Below, in pieces: positions 1 to 7,426 of a stretch of DNA of 32,540 nucleotides; the first letter of the stretch is position 1; every line of letters begins with the position of its first letter. Location: assembly GCA_017545325.1 (NCBI GenBank), contig JAFWOX010000002.1:1-32540 (forward strand), written 5' to 3'. The DNA is from Oscillospiraceae bacterium (lineage in GTDB: Bacteria > Bacillota_A > Clostridia > Oscillospirales > Oscillospiraceae). A program made the translations under genes and the position numbers. Under the pieces are notes generated by a model, which worked only from the letters and a program-made list of their open reading frames with translations, had not been told where the DNA came from and ran no database searches.

Positions 1-36
1 CCAGCGAAGCGGTCGCGGCGTGAGGAGGAGGTATGA

Positions 37-92
37 CGGAATGAGTGAGCTTTCGCGCTTGCACGGAAGCGAACGATATGCAGTCCATTCCG
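37..92. repeat. Imperfect inverted-repeat structure in the tRNA 3' flank
   Basis: Arms CGGAATG (37-43) and CATTCCG (86-92) are perfect inverted repeats enclosing a shorter stem, CGCTT/AAGCG, around position 60. It lies just downstream of the tRNA-Thr gene on the minus strand. It could be part of the 3' trailer fold or a decayed dispersed repeat. Nothing coding was recognised in bases 1-96. Confidence 0.35.
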
Positions 93-96
93 ACGA

Positions 97-172
97 TGGA
101 GCTGGTGGACGGACTTGAACCCCCGACCTGCTGATTACAAATCAGCTGCTCTACCGACTGAGCTACACCAGC
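97..172 (-). tRNA. tRNA-Thr (anticodon TGT), CCA encoded
   Basis: Read on the minus strand, the 7-bp acceptor stem GCTGGTG/CACCAGC closes a full cloverleaf. The anticodon arm is GCTGA-TTTGTAA-TCAGC, so the anticodon is TGT, decoding ACA threonine codons. The TTCAAGT T-loop is normal, the discriminator base is T, and the terminal CCA is encoded at 99-97. The T-stem (GGGGG against CCGTC) has one G-U pair and one central G-G mismatch, which is unusual. A near-consensus promoter lies directly upstream. Confidence 0.95.
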
Positions 173-203
173 ATGAGGCGCCGCGTCAATACCAGCACGG
201 GGA

Positions 204-232
204 ATCATAACAAAGTTGAACTGGTTTGTCAA
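204..232 (-). promoter_or_regulatory. Sigma-A promoter of tRNA-Thr
   Basis: On the minus strand a perfect -35 TTGACA (232-227) is followed by a 17-bp spacer and a -10 TATGAT (209-204). Transcription would start near 197, about 25 nt before the mature tRNA 5' end at 172. Confidence 0.85.
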
Positions 233-317
233 TATCCGCGGAAGAAAAAGTTTTCCGATCCCGAAAAACCGAAAAGCCGCCGGAAACGGCCCGCCCCAAA
301 CGGTGGGCCGGAACCCC

Positions 318-346
318 TTTACATTTTCTCCGTCCGTGCATATAAT
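318..346 (+). promoter_or_regulatory. Sigma-A promoter of the panT-coaX operon
   Basis: TTTACA (318-323), a 17-bp spacer and a perfect TATAAT (341-346). The expected start near 352 leaves a leader of about 50 nt before the panT start. No riboswitch fold was seen in the leader. Confidence 0.8.
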
Positions 347-404
347 GGATGAGCAATCTGCGCCGCACCCGCCTGAGCGGGGCGACAGCAAGGAGGAATT
401 GAAT

Positions 405-983
405 ATGAACAGTAAACGCTTCGACACCCGAAAGCTCACCGCGCTGGCCCTGCTTACCGCCATCGTGGTGGTGCTCCAGCTCCTGGGCTCCTTCATCCGC
501 TTCGGCGTCTTCTCCATATCCCTGGTGCTTGTCCCCATTGTGGTGGGCGCCGCTCTGTACGGGCCCTGGGCGGGCTGCTGGCTGGGCTTCGTCTTCGGCA
601 TCGTGGTGGTCCTGCAGCCGGACACGGGCTTCTTCATGAGCTATAGTCCCTTCGCCACCGTGGTGGTCTGCCTGCTGAAGGGCGCCCTGGCCGGTCTCTG
701 CTCCGGCCTTGTTTACCGCCTGCTGGAAAAGCGCAGCCGGTATGCCGCGGTCCTGGCGGCGGCCGTCGTCTGCCCGGTGGTGAACTCCGGCATCTTCTTC
801 CTGGGTTGTTTGCTGTTCTTTATTCCGCTGATCGAGTCCACGCTCGCGGCTCCGGGAGAGGGCGTGAAGTTCGTGCTCACGGTCATGATCGGAGGAAATT
901 TCCTGTTCGAGGTCCTGTTCAACCTCGTCCTGAGTCCGGTGATCGTCCGGCTCGTCGACCTGGGCAAAAAATACCGGCATTGA
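405..983 (+). CDS. panT: ECF transporter S component, probable pantothenate transporter
   Basis: A 192-residue, very hydrophobic protein with about five to six predicted membrane helices and a short basic N-terminus (MNSKRFDTRKLTALALL), typical of substrate-binding S subunits of energy-coupling-factor transporters. S subunits bind one vitamin in the membrane and dock onto a shared EcfA/A'/T module encoded elsewhere. Pantothenate specificity is inferred from the adjacent coaX, 13 bp downstream, a pairing known in Firmicutes. The start at 405 is chosen because AGGAGG (391-396) lies 8 nt upstream. An in-frame ATG further upstream (348) has no ribosome site and overlaps the promoter. Confidence 0.8.
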   Translation: MNSKRFDTRKLTALALLTAIVVVLQLLGSFIRFGVFSISLVLVPIVVGAALYGPWAGCWLGFVFGIVVVLQPDTGFFMSYSPFATVVVCLLKGALAGLCSGLVYRLLEKRSRYAAVLAAAVVCPVVNSGIFFLGCLLFFIPLIESTLAAPGEGVKFVLTVMIGGNFLFEVLFNLVLSPVIVRLVDLGKKYRH

Positions 984-996
984 GGGGGATGGCGCT

Positions 997-1800
997 GTGA
1001 TCCTTGCGTTCGATATCGGCAACACCAATATTGTCCTGGGCGGATTGGAGGGGGAGAAGACCCTGTTCCTCACCCGGATCTCCACCAGCCTGGATAAAAC
1101 GGAGGCGGAGTATACCGTCCTGATCAAGGAGCTTCTGGATATCCATCGGGTGGACAGGGAGCGGGTCGAGGGCGCCATCATCTCCTCCGTCGTGCCGCCC
1201 CTCATCGGCATCATGAAGAGCGCGGTGCTGCTTTTGACGGGGAAGGAGGCCCTGGTGGTTGGCCCCGGCATGAAGACCGGGCTGAATATCGCCGCGGGCG
1301 ACCCCCGGGAGCTGGGCGCGGACCTGGTGGTGGCGGCAGTGGCCGCCCTGGCCAAGTATCCCAAGCCCCAGATCATCATGGACCTGGGCACGGCCACCAC
1401 CTTTTCGGTGATCGACCGGGAGGGGCTCTTCCGGGGCGTCATCATCTATCCCGGCGTGATGGTCTCCTTCGACGCCCTGACCGCCCGCACGGCGCAGCTG
1501 CCCCGGATCTCCTTCGACGAGCCGAAGCAGGTCATCGGCACCACCAGCGTGGACAGTATGCAGAGCGGCCTGATTTACGGCAACGCCGCCATGGTGGATG
1601 GGCTGATCGACCGGATCGAGGGCGAGCTGGAGGATACCTGTACCGTGATCTCTACCGGGGGGCTGAGTCCCAAGATCATCCCCCATTGCCGTCACCGGGT
1701 GGTGAACGACGACAATCTGCTGCTGGACGGCCTGCGCATCCTCTATGAGAAAAACAGGCCGAAGGAAAGAAAACAAAGAAAGGGCGGTAAAGAATCATGA
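997..1800 (+). CDS. coaX: Type III pantothenate kinase
   Basis: A 267-residue cytoplasmic kinase of the ASKHA fold that phosphorylates pantothenate, the first committed step of CoA synthesis. The N-terminal phosphate-binding motif DIGNTN (residues 6-11) is intact. Asp109 in the ELGADL motif matches the catalytic aspartate, and IIMDLGTATTF (127-136) matches the monovalent-cation and phosphate-binding strand. The usual Arg after GAD is Leu here. GVIIYPG and a late STGG motif complete the family signature. The start is GTG at 997 with a GAGGGGG ribosome site 7 nt before. The stop overlaps the next gene by 4 bp (ATGA), so the two are translationally coupled. Confidence 0.93.
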   Translation: MILAFDIGNTNIVLGGLEGEKTLFLTRISTSLDKTEAEYTVLIKELLDIHRVDRERVEGAIISSVVPPLIGIMKSAVLLLTGKEALVVGPGMKTGLNIAAGDPRELGADLVVAAVAALAKYPKPQIIMDLGTATTFSVIDREGLFRGVIIYPGVMVSFDALTARTAQLPRISFDEPKQVIGTTSVDSMQSGLIYGNAAMVDGLIDRIEGELEDTCTVISTGGLSPKIIPHCRHRVVNDDNLLLDGLRILYEKNRPKERKQRKGGKES

Positions 1801-2663
1801 TCAAAACCATCTACGGCCGTGTATTCAGCGTTCTGGCGAAGAAACCGTTCCGGCTTTGGGGCATCACCCTGCTGGGCCTCTTCCTCACGGGGCTGGGCAG
1901 CACCCTGTCCGGCGCGGTCCCTCTGATCGCCGTTGCCATTGCTTTGCTCATGAGCCTGGGCATCAACCGGGTTTACCTCCTGGGCTACCGGGGAGAGGAT
2001 ATCCGGGTGGAGAATCTGTTCGACGGCTTCCGGCAGGATTTCGGCAAGAAGCTGGCGGGCTCGGCCTGGGCGGAGCTGTTCAAGCTCCTGTGGGGGCTGA
2101 TCCCCATTGTGGGCTTCGTCTTTGCCGCCATCCGGTCTTATGAATATGCCTTTGTGCCCTATATCCTCATGGAGCGGCCCGAGGTGGCGCCCCTGGAGGC
2201 CCGGAAGGTCTCCCGGGAGGAGACGAGGGGCTGGAAGGGCCTCATGTTCTGGGCGGATTTCCTCATGGGGATCCTGGTTGCGGCCGCCTTCCTGATCCTG
2301 CTGCTCCTGTGCCTGATCCCGGTGCTGGGCGTCCTTTTCCGGCTGATCACCTTCGTCTATGTCCTGGCCTGCATCGCCTTCCTGCCTCTGATCTACGGCC
2401 TGCTCCATGCGGCCTTCTATGAGGAGATCACCAGCGGGCGCATGGCGGCTGAGCGGGCGGCTCAGGAAGCCCCCGCATACAACGTAGGCTCCGGCGCCGG
2501 GTCCGCCTCCCCCATGGTTTACTGCCCCAGCTGCGGCAGCCCCGTCAAGGCGGACTCCCGCTTCTGCCCCAACTGCGGCGCAGCCCTTGCGCCCCAGATC
2601 CCCCAGCCTGTGGAGGAACAGTCTTCCCAGGAGCCGAAGGATCCCCCGGAGGAGCAGGAATAA
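1797..2663 (+). CDS. Polytopic membrane protein with C-terminal zinc ribbon
   Basis: A 288-residue protein with predicted helices near residues 20-55, 93-112, 148-180 and 183-206, resembling DUF975-type integral membrane proteins of Firmicutes. A linker rich in Ala, Gly and Ser leads to a cytosolic-type zinc ribbon, Cys243-x2-Cys246...Cys257-x2-Cys260 (YCPSCG and FCPNCG), then an acidic Pro/Glu/Gln tail. No enzymatic motif is visible and the function is unknown. The start overlaps the coaX stop (ATGA), so it belongs to the panT-coaX operon. Family placement is by hydrophobic pattern and is tentative; the zinc ribbon is clear. Confidence 0.75.
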   Translation: MIKTIYGRVFSVLAKKPFRLWGITLLGLFLTGLGSTLSGAVPLIAVAIALLMSLGINRVYLLGYRGEDIRVENLFDGFRQDFGKKLAGSAWAELFKLLWGLIPIVGFVFAAIRSYEYAFVPYILMERPEVAPLEARKVSREETRGWKGLMFWADFLMGILVAAAFLILLLLCLIPVLGVLFRLITFVYVLACIAFLPLIYGLLHAAFYEEITSGRMAAERAAQEAPAYNVGSGAGSASPMVYCPSCGSPVKADSRFCPNCGAALAPQIPQPVEEQSSQEPKDPPEEQE

Positions 2664-2685
2664 CCGCCTCCGAATACCGCGTTGG

Positions 2686-2713
2686 TCAGCCGGGCCCGAA
2701 AAGGCCCGGCTGA
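2686..2713 (+). terminator. Strong hairpin after the coaX operon, without a U-tract
   Basis: An 11-bp perfect stem TCAGCCGGGCC/GGCCCGGCTGA with a CGAAAA loop begins 23 bp after the membrane-protein stop. No T-run follows, so it may protect the mRNA 3' end or act together with the second structure at 2750-2789. Confidence 0.45.
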
Positions 2714-2749
2714 TGCCGTCTGCAGGCGATCCGGAGCGGGGCGGCGGAG

Positions 2750-2789
2750 GGAAGACCGGCCCATGGGCGGGCGGCCCTTCCTTGTTTTT
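2750..2789 (+). terminator. Candidate Rho-independent terminator
   Basis: An outer stem GGAAG (2750-2754)/CTTCC (2777-2781) surrounds a GC-rich inner palindrome (GCCCATGGGC) and is followed by TTGTTTTT. It lies between the coaX operon and the rpmG promoter. The middle of the stem pairs imperfectly. Confidence 0.45.
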
Positions 2790-2802
2790 GCGGAAATTGC
2801 CC

Positions 2803-2831
2803 TTGACTATGCCGGAAAGCTGTGGTATAGT
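2803..2831 (+). promoter_or_regulatory. Sigma-A promoter of rpmG-secE-nusG
   Basis: TTGACT (2803-2808), a 17-bp spacer and TATAGT (2826-2831). The predicted start near 2838 gives a leader of about 100 nt before rpmG. The leader contains a small GCCCG/CGGGC hairpin but no recognised regulatory RNA. Confidence 0.75.
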
Positions 2832-2936
2832 GCCTTTACCTGTCCCCGGATGGGTTTATTTTCGTGCGCCCAGCCGGCAAAAAACAGGGAGGCAGCCCGG
2901 CCTTCGGGCCAAATTCGAAAAGGAGGTGCCGAAACC

Positions 2937-3101
2937 ATGGCAAAGAACGGGTCCCGCGTAAGGGTCACGCTCCGTTGCAACGAGTGCAAGCAGAGAAACT
3001 ACAACACGGTGAAGAACAAGAAGAACACCACCGAGCGGCTTGAGATGAACAAGTACTGCCGTTTCTGCCGCAAGCACACCGTCCACACGGAAACGAAGTA
3101 A
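2937..3101 (+). CDS. rpmG: 50S ribosomal protein L33
   Basis: A 54-residue, strongly basic protein of the large ribosomal subunit. It is the zinc-binding (C+) form of L33, with Cys-x2-Cys pairs in LRCNEC and YCRFC. The RVRVTLRC start and the [15 protein letters not shown] core are classic L33. The start at 2937 is set by AAGGAGG about 10 nt upstream. It is followed 18 bp later by secE, the standard rpmG-secE-nusG order of Firmicutes. Confidence 0.95.
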   Translation: MAKNGSRVRVTLRCNECKQRNYNTVKNKKNTTERLEMNKYCRFCRKHTVHTETK

Positions 3102-3119
3102 GGGACGGGAGGAAGAGCA

Positions 3120-3383
3120 TTGGCTAAGGAAATGGAAAAAACCCCGGAGAGCAAGTCCGGCAAGAAGAAGCCGAACTGGTTCCAGCGGGCGTGGGCCGGC
3201 CTGAACCGCTGGTTCCGCGAAATGAAGAGCGAGCTCAAGAAGGTCGTCTGGCCCACCCGGAAGCAGGTCATGAAGAACACCGTGGTCGCCGTCACCGTGA
3301 TGGTGGTGGCCGGCGTTGTGCTCTGGGCCTTCGACCAGGTGGCTATGCTGGTGGTGCAGACGCTGATCTCCATCGGCGGCTGA
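3120..3383 (+). CDS. secE: Preprotein translocase subunit SecE
   Basis: An 87-residue protein with a basic cytosolic N-terminus rich in Lys and Glu, the conserved SecE amphipathic segment (EMKSELKKVVWPTRKQV, about residues 37-53) and one membrane helix near residues 58-82. It stabilises SecY in the protein export channel. The start is TTG at 3120, supported by GGGAGG 7 nt upstream. An ATG four codons later would give a nearly identical protein. Confidence 0.94.
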   Translation: MAKEMEKTPESKSGKKKPNWFQRAWAGLNRWFREMKSELKKVVWPTRKQVMKNTVVAVTVMVVAGVVLWAFDQVAMLVVQTLISIGG

Positions 3384-3393
3384 GGGTACCGGA

Positions 3394-3918
3394 ATGGCTG
3401 AGCTTGCACAATGGTATGTCCTGCATACCTATTCCGGCTATGAGAACACCGTCTCCGCGTCCATCATGAAGGCCCGGGAGAACCGGCACATGGAGGACCT
3501 GATCCTGGAGGTGAACATCCCTCTGGAGACCGTTACGGAGATCGAGGACGGGAAGACCGTCACCAAGGAAAAGAAGCTTTTCCCCGGTTATGTTCTCGTG
3601 AAGATGATCCTCACGGATGAAAGCTGGCATCTTGTGCGCAATGTGCGCGGGGTCACCGGCTTCGTGGGCAGCGCCGGAAAGGCCATCCCCCTGACCGAGG
3701 ACGAGATCCTCGCCCTGGGGGTGGAGAAGCGGGAGCTGAACCTGGGCTTCCAGCTCGGGGACAGCGTCAAGGTGCTGGATGGCCCTCTGGAGGGCTTCAT
3801 CGGCACGGTGGACGAGCTGGATCCTGCCCGGAACCGGGTACGGGTGACCGTCTCCATGTTCGGCCGGGAGACCCCGGTGGAGCTGGAGCTGGATCAGGTG
3901 GAGGCCATCGAACACTGA
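3394..3918 (+). CDS. nusG: Transcription termination/antitermination factor NusG
   Basis: A 174-residue protein with an N-terminal NGN domain (WYVLHTYSGYEN at residues 7-18, PGYVLVKM in the middle) that binds RNA polymerase, and a C-terminal KOW domain (from about LGDSVKVLDGPLEGF) that contacts Rho or ribosomal protein S10. Full length. It starts 10 bp after secE with only a weak ribosome site (TGAGGG), suggesting translational coupling. Confidence 0.96.
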   Translation: MAELAQWYVLHTYSGYENTVSASIMKARENRHMEDLILEVNIPLETVTEIEDGKTVTKEKKLFPGYVLVKMILTDESWHLVRNVRGVTGFVGSAGKAIPLTEDEILALGVEKRELNLGFQLGDSVKVLDGPLEGFIGTVDELDPARNRVRVTVSMFGRETPVELELDQVEAIEH

Positions 3919-3931
3919 GGGCAGCATATCC

Positions 3932-4010
3932 GTCTCCCGGCCCGGGAGACAAGCACGTGGGAGGAAGGCAGACAAGCCCTTCCGCCAGCGCATACCGGCA
4001 TAGCGCCGGT
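3932..4010 (+). promoter_or_regulatory. rplK-rplA leader with two hairpins
   Basis: The 127-bp gap between nusG and rplK contains a perfect 8-bp stem GTCTCCCG/CGGGAGAC with a GCC loop (3932-3950) and a second stem ACCGGC/GCCGGT with a 5-nt loop (3994-4010). Neither has a U-tract. L11-L1 leaders are commonly the site of feedback by L1, so this is a plausible autoregulatory leader; that role is inferred. Confidence 0.4.
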
Positions 4011-4045
4011 GCACACACCACAATATATTTGGAGGTAACCGTACA

Positions 4046-4474
4046 GTGGCACAGAAAGTAACCGGAATCGTCAAACTGCAGATCCCTGCCGGCAAGGCGA
4101 CCCCCGCGCCCCCTGTGGGCCCGGCCCTGGGCCAGCATGGCGTGAACATCGCCGCCTTTACCAAGGAATTCAACGAGCGGACCAAGGCCGACATGGGCCT
4201 GACCATCCCCGTTGTCATCACCGTTTATTCCGACCGCAGCTTCACCTTCATCTGCAAGACTCCCCCCGCAGCCGTCCTTCTGAAGAAGGCCGCCGGCATC
4301 GAAAAGGCCTCCGGCGTCCCCCAGCGGGACAAGGTGGCCACCATCTCCGCTGAGGACTGCCGGAAGATCGCCGAGCAGAAGATGCCCGACCTGAACGCCG
4401 CCGATATTGAGGGCGCGTACCGGATGATCAAGGGCACCGCCCGCAGCATGGGCATCGTGGTGAAGGAGGACTGA
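4046..4474 (+). CDS. rplK: 50S ribosomal protein L11
   Basis: A 142-residue protein, the normal length for L11, which forms the GTPase-associated centre with 23S rRNA. Recognised by the N-terminal [27 protein letters not shown] segment, [10 protein letters not shown], and the C-terminal rRNA-binding domain with [14 protein letters not shown]. It begins with GTG at 4046, with GGAGGT 9 nt upstream. rplA follows 4 bp later. Confidence 0.97.
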   Translation: MAQKVTGIVKLQIPAGKATPAPPVGPALGQHGVNIAAFTKEFNERTKADMGLTIPVVITVYSDRSFTFICKTPPAAVLLKKAAGIEKASGVPQRDKVATISAEDCRKIAEQKMPDLNAADIEGAYRMIKGTARSMGIVVKED

Positions 4475-4478
4475 GAGC

Positions 4479-5174
4479 ATGTTCAGAGGAAAGAATTATC
4501 AGGAGAGCGCCAAGCTCATCGACCGTGCCGTTCAGTATGATCCCCAGGATGCCATGGATCTGGTCATCAAGGCTTCCAAGGCGAAGTTCGACGAAACCGT
4601 CGAGCTCCATATCAAGCTGGGCGTCGACTCCCGTCATGCGGATCAGCAGGTCCGCGGCGCCATCGTCCTGCCCCACGGCACCGGCAAGACCAAGCGCGTG
4701 CTGGTCTTCTGCAAGCCCGAGCGGGAGGAAGAGGCGAAGGCCGCCGGCGCGGACTTCGTGGGCGGCCAGGAGCTGGTCCAGAAGATCCAGAGCGAAAACT
4801 GGTTCGATTACGACGTGGTCGTCGCCACCCCGGATATGATGGGCGTGGTGGGCCGCCTGGGCCGCGTCCTGGGTCCCAAGGGCCTGATGCCCAGCCCCAA
4901 GTCCGGCACCGTCAGCCCCGATGTGGGCAAGGCCGTGAGCGAGATCAAGGCCGGTAAGGTGGAGTATCGTCTGGATAAGACCAACATCATCCATTGCCCC
5001 ATCGGCAAGGTCTCCTTCGGCAGCGAGAAGCTGGTGGAGAACTACAATGCCCTCATCAGCGCGGTCATCAAGGCGAAGCCCGCCGCCGCCAAGGGCCAGT
5101 ATATCCGCAGCTGCGTGGCGGCCAGCACCATGGGCCCCGGCGTGAAGATCAACGCCGCCAAGGCTCAGGCGTAA
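4479..5174 (+). CDS. rplA: 50S ribosomal protein L1
   Basis: A 231-residue protein of usual length forming the L1 stalk beside the E site. It is also a known translational repressor of its own operon in bacteria. Motifs include [16 protein letters not shown] and [12 protein letters not shown] in the first domain and [17 protein letters not shown] in the second. The normal downstream neighbours rplJ and rplL are absent; a terminator follows within 20 bp. Confidence 0.97.
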   Translation: MFRGKNYQESAKLIDRAVQYDPQDAMDLVIKASKAKFDETVELHIKLGVDSRHADQQVRGAIVLPHGTGKTKRVLVFCKPEREEEAKAAGADFVGGQELVQKIQSENWFDYDVVVATPDMMGVVGRLGRVLGPKGLMPSPKSGTVSPDVGKAVSEIKAGKVEYRLDKTNIIHCPIGKVSFGSEKLVENYNALISAVIKAKPAAAKGQYIRSCVAASTMGPGVKINAAKAQA

Positions 5175-5192
5175 GACAAGGGAAAATCAGCG

Positions 5193-5229
5193 ATCCCGGA
5201 GCGGTTCCTGCCGCTCCGGGATTTTCTTT
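5193..5229 (+). terminator. Rho-independent terminator after rplA
   Basis: A perfect 12-bp stem ATCCCGGAGCGG/CCGCTCCGGGAT with a 6-nt loop and a TTTCTTT tail. It ends the ribosomal-protein block. Confidence 0.92.
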
Positions 5230-5336
5230 GTCCTTACAGCCGAACGGGCTTATCCGGGAACGGCGGAACTCCCGAGCAGCAGGAAGCAGAATGAATGGAT
5301 ATTCGTTTTCTGTTCCAATCAGTACAAGAATCGAAT

Positions 5337-5365
5337 TAGACAAGTGTTAATTATGATGCTATAAA
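5337..5365 (+). promoter_or_regulatory. Promoter of the lipoprotein/OYE locus, in an AT-rich patch
   Basis: TAGACA (5337-5342), a 17-bp spacer and TATAAA (5360-5365). The surrounding 5290-5385 is strikingly AT-rich for this GC-rich window. It holds dyads that could bind the LysR protein: ATTCG (5310-5314) with CGAAT (5332-5336), and ATTCC with GGAAT around 5375-5395. The rest of 5230-5469 contains no gene. Confidence 0.6.
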
Positions 5366-5469
5366 TATAAGTAATATTCCATGTCGGGAGGGGAATTTCC
5401 TCAGTTTAACCGGAAAAATGCATAGAGCCTCCCTGCGTTTTAACAATCTGTAAAGAAAGGATGATCTGC

Positions 5470-7275
5470 ATGAAGAAGATTCTGACCTTTGTCCTGGCCG
5501 TCCTTTTCCTGCTCGCGCTCTTCAGCGGCTGCGGGCAGAAGCCTTCGACGACCCCCGGCGGGGATGCCACAGCTGCCCCTGCGACGGCTGCGCCCGCGAC
5601 GAAGGCGCCGGAAAACGACGCCCCCGGCAGCACCCCGGAGCCGGAAGGCGAGGCTGAACCCGAGCCGACGGAAGAGGGGATCTTCTATCACTATGCCAAG
5701 GGCAACGTGGAGGTGGATGAGCATGGCTACACAAAGGAGCTGTATGAGTACACCATGCCCTTGACCAATTCCGATGAAGAATTCACCTATTGGGGCGTCG
5801 TCTGGTCACCTCAGCTTCTTCCGGAGGACGGATACAACGCCACGCCTCTGCCGAAGGCCGAACGGGAGGCAACGGGTGTCCATGTGGAATATGTCATTAT
5901 TCCCAGCGAATCCCGTCAGCAGAATTATGCCGTGCTTCTTGCCGCAGACGATCTCTGCGATATGATGACCGGGTCCCTGTCCATGCATCCCACCACCATT
6001 GAGGAAGCCATCGAAGATGGGTATTATGTCAACCTATGGGATTATCGGGATTACTGCCCCGACTACATCTATTGGGTCACCTTTGACCGCCAGAAGGACA
6101 CCAACACCTACGCCACGGTGTTCCGCAGCCCCGATCTGATCGGCTGCTTCTATACGATGCAGAATGCCACCGGCAAGGGCACCAATTATCTGGCCCGGGG
6201 AGACTGGCTGGAAAAGCTGGGCCTGACGAACGACGATATCGTGACCTATGAGGACCTCCATGACATGCTCATGGGCTTCAAGGTCAATATCGACACCTGC
6301 GACTTCCCCTGGTCCATGAACAGCACCATCGATATCAAAGACTATGCCACCTTTACCGCGTATGACACCATTCCCAGCGTGAGCCCCACCGCCCTCGGCC
6401 CCATGTATGTGATCGACGGCAAGGTCTATTTCAGCCATGTCACCGAGCGGGACAAGGCGTTCATGACCAGGCTCAACAGCTGGTACAATGACGGGCTGGT
6501 GGATCCCAACTGGGCCTCCTATGCCAGCACCAGCGACATCAAGGACCGGGCCGTCAACAGCAGGGTCGGCTATATGGTGATGAACATCAGCGAGGTCACG
6601 GACTATGAAATGGGTACGCCGGATCCGAACTGCAGATGGGATCCCATCCTGAGACCCGTGCTTCGGAAGGGACAGACCTTCCATCTGGGCGGGCAGACCA
6701 GCAAGCTGGGCTACGGCACCGTTTCCGTCAGCGCGAAATGCGCGAATATCCCCCTGGCCGTCACCTGGTGCGACTGGCGCTACAGCCTTTCCGGCAGCGA
6801 TCTGATCTCCTGGGGGCCCGAGGGCGTGCTCTGGGAGTATGACGATCAGGGCAAGCGCGTCGCCACGGAGTTTGCCCTCAGCGAGCCCCAGGGCGTCGGC
6901 TTCGGCTGGCTGGTCCTGTTCTACGGCTTCAACGCCCTGAGCGAGCACGGCATCGGCGACGGCAACCGGAGCTACCTGGTGCCCGGGAACGAGCGGATGC
7001 GCGAGATCTCCCAGTACTGGGCCCAGTGGGACTATGACGCGGCTTACGAGTATCCCACCGGCGCGAAGCTGGACCAGGAGCAGAATGAGGAGGTTGAGCG
7101 GTACAAGAACGACCTCGTCACCTATATTGCTGAGAACTACCTGGCCTTCGTGGACGGCTCCAAGCCCCTCAGCGAATGGGATTCCTACGTGAATGGGCTG
7201 ATGCAGCATGGCTTCGAGCAGGTCGTTGCCCTGTATCAGGATGCGTATGACCGCTACATCACTACAATGGCATGA
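5470..7275 (+). CDS. Extracellular solute-binding lipoprotein (LipO/YtcQ-like), copy 1
   Basis: A 601-residue lipoprotein with a signal peptide of 20 residues, a lipobox-like LFSGC with Cys21 as the lipidation site, then a Thr/Pro/Ala/Glu linker to about residue 62. The body resembles family-1 extracellular solute-binding proteins of ABC importers, including the C-terminal pattern SEWDSYVNGLMQHGF...LYQDAYDRY typical of LipO/YtcQ proteins. It would sit on the outer face of the membrane and capture a ligand of unknown identity. No permease or ATPase gene is nearby. The start at 5470 places AAAGG 9 nt upstream; the ATG at 5461 directly abuts that site. It is paralogous to the lipoprotein at 11488 (39 of 59 residues identical in one stretch aligned by eye). 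Confidence 0.85.
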   Translation: MKKILTFVLAVLFLLALFSGCGQKPSTTPGGDATAAPATAAPATKAPENDAPGSTPEPEGEAEPEPTEEGIFYHYAKGNVEVDEHGYTKELYEYTMPLTNSDEEFTYWGVVWSPQLLPEDGYNATPLPKAEREATGVHVEYVIIPSESRQQNYAVLLAADDLCDMMTGSLSMHPTTIEEAIEDGYYVNLWDYRDYCPDYIYWVTFDRQKDTNTYATVFRSPDLIGCFYTMQNATGKGTNYLARGDWLEKLGLTNDDIVTYEDLHDMLMGFKVNIDTCDFPWSMNSTIDIKDYATFTAYDTIPSVSPTALGPMYVIDGKVYFSHVTERDKAFMTRLNSWYNDGLVDPNWASYASTSDIKDRAVNSRVGYMVMNISEVTDYEMGTPDPNCRWDPILRPVLRKGQTFHLGGQTSKLGYGTVSVSAKCANIPLAVTWCDWRYSLSGSDLISWGPEGVLWEYDDQGKRVATEFALSEPQGVGFGWLVLFYGFNALSEHGIGDGNRSYLVPGNERMREISQYWAQWDYDAAYEYPTGAKLDQEQNEEVERYKNDLVTYIAENYLAFVDGSKPLSEWDSYVNGLMQHGFEQVVALYQDAYDRYITTMA

Positions 7276-7426
7276 TCCCCGTTCCGGTCGTTTCTGACCA
7301 AACGGCGTGATCAAATCATCAGTCGTCATAACGGCTGCAGACTGCGACGCGCAAATCGGTTCCTCCTTTCTCTCCTTCTCGCGGTCCGCAGCCGTTCTTT
7401 GCCGAATGAGCATAAGGAGAAAAGAT

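Noticed and set aside
186..1445. Long minus-strand open frame opposite panT and coaX
   Set aside because: It has low-complexity composition (runs of His, Asp, Gln and Glu), no family motifs, and lies opposite two clear genes. GC-rich antisense frames of this kind are common here.
5230..5469. Riboswitch upstream of the first lipoprotein
   Set aside because: The region is AT-rich with short dyads but lacks any recognised riboswitch consensus or a terminator/antiterminator pair.
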